From assembly GCF_946480385.1 (NCBI RefSeq), contig NZ_CAMLJP010000063.1, positions 1-36,720 of the forward strand: a stretch of DNA of 36,720 nucleotides, given 5' to 3'. Below, one piece after another: positions 32,988 to 36,720 of this stretch. Below the pieces are notes generated by a model that worked only from the letters and a program-made list of their open reading frames with translations, did not search any database and was not told the DNA's origin. This stretch comes from an uncultured Azospirillum sp. GTDB taxonomy: Bacteria; Pseudomonadota; Alphaproteobacteria; Azospirillales; Azospirillaceae. The translations under genes were made by a program, and so were the position numbers. Positions within the stretch are counted from its first letter, which is position 1; each line of letters opens with the position of its first letter.

Positions 32988-35059
32988 GCGCGTGCCCTTT
33001 CCTGATGCAGCGGCTCAAGGGTCGATGGGAGGGCCTCCAGGGCTGCGTCCGGGAACAGGCTACGGCGCAGGGCGGCCAGCGCCACCACGGCGCGGTCGCG
33101 CTCGGAGCAGGGCGGGGCGGCGTCGATGGCCGACAGCAGATCGTCCATGCTGTCCAGCAGACCCGCCGGCGCCGGGTCGGGCCGCTTGGCGGACAGGGCG
33201 CGGAAATGATCGGTGATGCCCCGCAGCAGACGCTCCAGCGCCGCCCCGCCGGCGACGCCGAGAACGGGGCGTGCCCGCTGAAGCTCCACCACGTTCAGCC
33301 CAACCCGCAGGTCCCGTACAGCGTCAATGGCGTCGACATCCACCGAGCCGCCCGCCTGCGCCAACCGGGCCGACAGCAGCCCGACACGGTCCAGCATGCG
33401 GCTTTCGAAGCCGTCATTCGCCGGCACCCCGCGCGTCCGCGCCAGATCGGCGATCTCGCGCCAGCCGATGTGCAGCAGGCGCCGCGCGCTCCAGGCCGCG
33501 CCCACCGACCGGCACATGCGGGTGACCAGCATCGCGGTGACAATGCCGACGATCTGCCCGGTGCTGCTGTTCAGGAAAGAGGCGAAATCGCCGTTGCCGG
33601 TGTCGAGCAGGCTGAGCGAACCGCCGACGCCGAAGATCAGCGCCATCGCCTTGCCCATCGTCGCCGGCCGGGCGACGAAGACGCCCAGCGTCACCAGCGT
33701 CGGCGCCAGGCACAGCACCAGCATGGGGAAGCTGTCGAAGGACGGCAGCACCACCAGCAGATAGAAGGCCGACAGCGGAATGGAGGCCAGCGTGTAGACC
33801 AGGAACAGGCGGATGCCCGGCACCGGATCGTCGAAGGACGCAAAGAAGCAAGTGAAGACCGCCACCATCATCGCCGCCGCCGATCCGGACGACCAGCCGG
33901 TCAGGATCCAGAACGTGCAGACGGTGGTGATGCCCAGCAGGGCCGCTGCCGCCGACCACGCCGCCATGCCCTGGTCCAGATGGAAGACGCCGCGCGAGCG
34001 CTTGCGGGCCAGCGGGTCAAGATGGTCGGGCAGGTCCCGGTCGCCAGTCGCGATGTGCGCCCGCAGGGTCCGGCAGTCGCGGTGGATCTCGACCAGCGAC
34101 CGCAGGCGCCGGATAAAGCTGAAGCGTGTCGCCGCCTGCCAGCCGGCCGAAGCCCGCCCTGCCTCCTCTGCTTCCAGCCGGTCGAGCCAGCCGATCAGCC
34201 GGGCGGTGTCCGCCGGATCGGCATTGGCGCCGGCGGCGATCCAGCCGCGCGTCGCCGCCAGAACCGGCGCCACGTCGGCCGGCAGATCGCCACGCGGGCC
34301 GCGCAGAGCGATCAACCGATCCTGCACCGCCGTCAGCACCGGCAGCAGATAGACCATCCGGTCCTGCAAGGCCCGCATCGGCCGGGTCATCCAGCGCAGG
34401 TCGGAGGTGTCGTAGGGCAGGTGGGTCGTCATTACCCGCAATTCGGTCAGGTCGGTCGCCATCTTGTGGCGGTCGCGCAGGCGGGCGTCCATTCCGGCCC
34501 CGTCGAGCGCGTCCAGCGTCCAGCGCTCCGCATCGCGCAGGGCGGCGTCGAGCTTGCCGAGCAGCACCGGTCCCATGCCGCGCGGCAGGATCACGCTGTG
34601 GATGACGGTGGCGCAGACGATGCCGAGGATGATCTCCTCCACCCGCGCCAACCCGGTATCGAAGATCGCCTCCGGATTGGAGACGGCCGGGAAGACGATC
34701 AGCCCGGCGGTGTAGCCCGCCAGCATGAAGGCGTAGCTGCGCGGCGTGCGGTCCAGCAGCGAGATGAACAGGCAGCCGCCGACCCAAAGTCCGACCGCCA
34801 GCGACAGCAACTCCGGCGCATTGACCAGTTCCACCGTCAGGACGATGGCGGCGATGCTGCCGACCACCGTACCGGCGACGCGATAGACCGCCTTCGACCG
34901 CACGGTGCCCGACAGCGGGCTCGACACCACATAAGCGGTCAGCATCGCCCAGAAGGGACGCGGCAGCCCCATGCCGAACGCGATGTAGAGCGCCAGCATG
35001 GAAGCCGCGAAGGACTTCACCGAAAAGACCAGTTCGTCGAGGGTGGGGGCTTGGGGCAT
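32984..35059 (-). CDS. FUSC-family efflux transporter (AaeB-like)
   Basis: This 691-residue protein has two hydrophobic blocks, about residues 10-165 and 360-515, each with roughly five or six membrane segments, and a long soluble part after each. The motif region SFAASMLALYIAFGMGLPRP and TAYVVSSPLSGTVRSKA at the N-terminus is typical of the FUSC/AaeB family (p-hydroxybenzoic acid efflux and fusaric acid resistance). The start at 35059 (MPQAPTLDELVF) is preferred over a long extension into the hlyD gene. It pairs with the HlyD-type adaptor just upstream and the DUF1656 protein downstream to export aromatic acids or drugs. No outer-membrane factor gene is in the window. Confidence 0.92.
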   Translation of the reverse strand: MPQAPTLDELVFSVKSFAASMLALYIAFGMGLPRPFWAMLTAYVVSSPLSGTVRSKAVYRVAGTVVGSIAAIVLTVELVNAPELLSLAVGLWVGGCLFISLLDRTPRSYAFMLAGYTAGLIVFPAVSNPEAIFDTGLARVEEIILGIVCATVIHSVILPRGMGPVLLGKLDAALRDAERWTLDALDGAGMDARLRDRHKMATDLTELRVMTTHLPYDTSDLRWMTRPMRALQDRMVYLLPVLTAVQDRLIALRGPRGDLPADVAPVLAATRGWIAAGANADPADTARLIGWLDRLEAEEAGRASAGWQAATRFSFIRRLRSLVEIHRDCRTLRAHIATGDRDLPDHLDPLARKRSRGVFHLDQGMAAWSAAAALLGITTVCTFWILTGWSSGSAAAMMVAVFTCFFASFDDPVPGIRLFLVYTLASIPLSAFYLLVVLPSFDSFPMLVLCLAPTLVTLGVFVARPATMGKAMALIFGVGGSLSLLDTGNGDFASFLNSSTGQIVGIVTAMLVTRMCRSVGAAWSARRLLHIGWREIADLARTRGVPANDGFESRMLDRVGLLSARLAQAGGSVDVDAIDAVRDLRVGLNVVELQRARPVLGVAGGAALERLLRGITDHFRALSAKRPDPAPAGLLDSMDDLLSAIDAAPPCSERDRAVVALAALRRSLFPDAALEALPSTLEPLHQERARA

Positions 35060-35069
35060 CGGCGCGCGC

Positions 35070-35987
35070 TCACTGCCCGGCCGGCAACTGGGCGACCTTT
35101 GGCGTGCCATCGGGCGCGCCCACCACCGACACCGTCGCGGTGCGCCCGGCAACCAGCTGAAGCGATTCCGGCACCTCGTCCAGGGCGATGCGCACGGGGA
35201 TGCGCTGGGCCAGCCGCACCCAGTTGAAGGTCGGGTTGACGTTGGCGACCAGCCCGGTGCCCTCCGCCCGGTCGCGGTCGACGATGGCGCGGGTGATGCT
35301 GTCGACCCGGCCGCGCAGTTCGGTGCCCACACCCATGATCCGGACAGAGACCGGGGCGCCGACACGGATGCGCGGCAGCTTGGTCTCTTCGAAATAGCCC
35401 ATGACATAGAAGGAATGGCTGTCGATCAGCGCCACCACCGCCTGCCCGGCGGCGACATAGTTGCCGGCCTTCATCTGCAGGTTGGTGACATAGCCGTCGA
35501 CAGTCGCCCTCACCTCCGTGCGGCCGAGGTTGAAGCGGGCGAGGTCGAGTGCGGCCTCAGCCTGCTTGGTCGCGGCGGCGGCCTTGGCCATCGCCGACAT
35601 CACCTCCTGGCGCTGGGCGGTGGAGACGACGTTGTTGCCCAGCTGCTCGTACCGGTGCGCCTCGGCGGTGCGATAGGCCAACTCGGCCTTGGCGCTGTCG
35701 AGGTTGGCCTGCGCCTGCTCCTCCGCCAGCCGGTAGCGGCCGGGATCGACGACGAACAGCACCTCGCCCTTATGGACCAGCTGGTTGTCGGACACCCGCA
35801 CGTCGGTCACCAGACCAGCGACGTCGGAGGAGATCTGGACGATGTCGGCGCGGACGCGTCCGTCGCGGGTCCAGGGCTCGTTCATATAGTAATCCCACAG
35901 CCACAGTCCGCCGCCGACCGCCGCCACGGTCACCAGCAGGGTCACGGCGATCCGGGCAACGGCTCGGAAGGAAGGAAGAAAAGTCAC
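35070..35987 (-). CDS. HlyD/EmrA-family membrane-fusion adaptor
   Basis: This 305-residue periplasmic adaptor has one N-terminal membrane segment (about 10-30) followed by DYYMNEPWTRDGRVRADIV, a biotinyl-lipoyl-like half-motif (VRVSDNQLVHKGEVLFVVDP), an alpha-helical hairpin (about 85-150), the second half (GYVTNLQMKAGNYV) and a beta-barrel domain. It starts at the GTG at 35987, preceded by GAGGA. It links the FUSC-type inner-membrane protein to an outer-membrane channel. It lies 10 bases before the FUSC gene and about 106 bases after marR. Confidence 0.93.
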   Translation of the reverse strand: MTFLPSFRAVARIAVTLLVTVAAVGGGLWLWDYYMNEPWTRDGRVRADIVQISSDVAGLVTDVRVSDNQLVHKGEVLFVVDPGRYRLAEEQAQANLDSAKAELAYRTAEAHRYEQLGNNVVSTAQRQEVMSAMAKAAAATKQAEAALDLARFNLGRTEVRATVDGYVTNLQMKAGNYVAAGQAVVALIDSHSFYVMGYFEETKLPRIRVGAPVSVRIMGVGTELRGRVDSITRAIVDRDRAEGTGLVANVNPTFNWVRLAQRIPVRIALDEVPESLQLVAGRTATVSVVGAPDGTPKVAQLPAGQ

Positions 35988-36093
35988 GGTCTGGGTTCCT
36001 CGATCACCGCGGGCGACGCGACTGGGAGCGCCGCACAGCCGGTCCCGGCCGTGGCACTGCTCCGGAAACGCGCCCATGGAAAACACGCTGCGG

Positions 36094-36546
36094 TCAGGTC
36101 TGTTCACGCTTGGCGTTGGCCTCGATGATGGACAGCACGCGATAGCAGGCCTCCACGTCGGCCTCCGTCGCTTCTGCCATCAACCGCTGGCGGACATCGT
36201 TCAGCGCCTCGTTCACCTGAACCAACAGATGACGGCCGGCGTCGGTCATGTGCAGGGTCTTCGCCCGGCGGTCGCAGGCATCCTCGCGCCGTTCCAGCAG
36301 CCCGGCCGTCTCCAGCCCGTCGAGAAGACGGACGAGCGACGGGCCTTCCACCGCCATCTCCTCCGCCAGTTCGCGCTGCCGTAGCCCGTCGCCGAGTTCA
36401 GCCAACAGCATCAGCGGCGCGATGGCCGAAGTGGAAAATCCGCTCTCCGCCAGCACCTTGTTGGCCGCCCGCCGCCACAGATGGGAGGCGCGGAACAGGT
36501 GCAGGCCGAAATTGGGAGGAAGGCGCAGAGGCTTATCTTGTAGCAT
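36094..36546 (-). CDS. MarR-family transcriptional regulator
   Basis: This 150-residue winged-helix protein has the recognition helix in RQRELAEEMAVEGPSLVRLL, the wing in LLERREDACDRRAKTLHMTDAG, and helical dimerisation ends. MarR proteins usually repress an adjacent efflux operon until an aromatic or phenolic ligand binds. It is the first gene of the efflux unit, and a palindrome lies directly at its 5' end, which suggests autoregulation. No clear ribosome binding site stands at the usual spacing before the ATG, so translation may start on a very short leader. Confidence 0.92.
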   Translation of the reverse strand: MLQDKPLRLPPNFGLHLFRASHLWRRAANKVLAESGFSTSAIAPLMLLAELGDGLRQRELAEEMAVEGPSLVRLLDGLETAGLLERREDACDRRAKTLHMTDAGRHLLVQVNEALNDVRQRLMAEATEADVEACYRVLSIIEANAKREQT

Positions 36547-36556
36547 TCCTATTTGA

Positions 36557-36567
36557 TAGGTTACCTA
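36557..36567. promoter_or_regulatory. Palindromic MarR-type operator
   Basis: TAGGTTACCTA is a perfect inverted repeat 10 bases ahead of the marR ATG, within an AT-richer stretch; a further ACCTA half-site follows at once. The position would block transcription of marR and the efflux genes when bound, the usual mode for the family. Confidence 0.55.
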
Positions 36568-36654
36568 CCTAATTTTGGCAAGGGAGTGGAGTGCGTCTGC
36601 GGCCCTGCTTGCCGCATGGCTGGATTGTTGTGGTGCGGGATTTCCTTTTATTTC

Positions 36655-36678
36655 CATAACGAAAGTTATGTGTTTTTT
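36655..36678 (+). terminator. Intrinsic terminator with no visible upstream gene
   Basis: CATAAC-GAAA-GTTATG forms a 6-base-pair stem with a stable GAAA tetraloop, followed by TGTTTTTT on the plus strand. No plus-strand gene precedes it in the 36547-36654 stretch, which shows no reading frame I can support. It may end a small RNA or a short leader, or be chance in an AT-richer patch. Confidence 0.45.
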
Positions 36679-36720
36679 CCTCTGTAGGCGGGTAGGTTCT
36701 ATTCTGAAGTGCAACTTTCT

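Noticed and set aside
1..36720. CRISPR arrays, tRNA or rRNA genes
   Set aside because: No regularly spaced repeats, cloverleaf-like sequence or conserved rRNA segment was recognised on either strand.

Overview
The window is strongly GC-rich with long open antisense frames. It reads as an alphaproteobacterial chromosome or chromid, most likely from a Rhodospirillales member such as Azospirillum. That placement is inferred from base composition, the hup gene content and the IS21/TRAP/SulP gene types, not from a marker gene. No rRNA, tRNA or CRISPR array was seen.

Layout. Positions 1-338 are the right end of an IS21-family insertion that truncates a molybdopterin oxidoreductase, whose C-terminal remnant follows (339-1109). 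Next on + come a thiamine-diphosphate enzyme and a membrane-tethered SDR (1225-4117). On - lie kdpE and kdpD (4131-7533) without kdpFABC, then a self-contained 26-codon gene with its own promoter, operator-like palindrome, very strong ribosome binding site and terminator (7674-7903). A TRAP transporter operon dctP-dctQ-dctM (7930-10856) follows. Then come a second membrane-tethered SDR, an isoprenylcysteine-methyltransferase-like protein and a type III polyketide synthase (11163-13869), a SulP anion transporter (14074-15561) and a small disordered protein (15877-16110).

The largest unit is a hydrogen-uptake system. hypF is on + (16271-18511). After a small unknown gene, the - strand carries, in transcription order, hupT-hupU-hupV (32733-28903), hupD-hupF-hupG-hupH-hupIJ-hypA-hupR-hupE (28432-22881) and hupS-hupL-hupC (22688-18979). 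HupUV is a cytoplasmic H2 sensor, HupT its histidine kinase and HupR an NtrC-type activator. A good sigma-54 promoter match upstream of hupS fits HupR control. HupS has a Tat signal, HupL a C-terminal extension for HupD to cleave, and HupC is the cytochrome b that passes electrons to the quinone pool. HypA, HypF, HupF, HupG, HupH, HupIJ and HupE serve nickel supply, cyanide-ligand synthesis and maturation. hypB, hypC, hypD and hypE are not in the window. The gap between hupV and hupD holds a palindromic sigma-54-like element and an oppositely directed 22-residue membrane peptide gene.

The right end is an aromatic-acid/drug efflux operon on -: marR, an HlyD-family adaptor, an FUSC-family pump protein and a DUF1656 protein. 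A palindromic operator lies at the marR start, and an isolated + strand terminator lies near the window edge.
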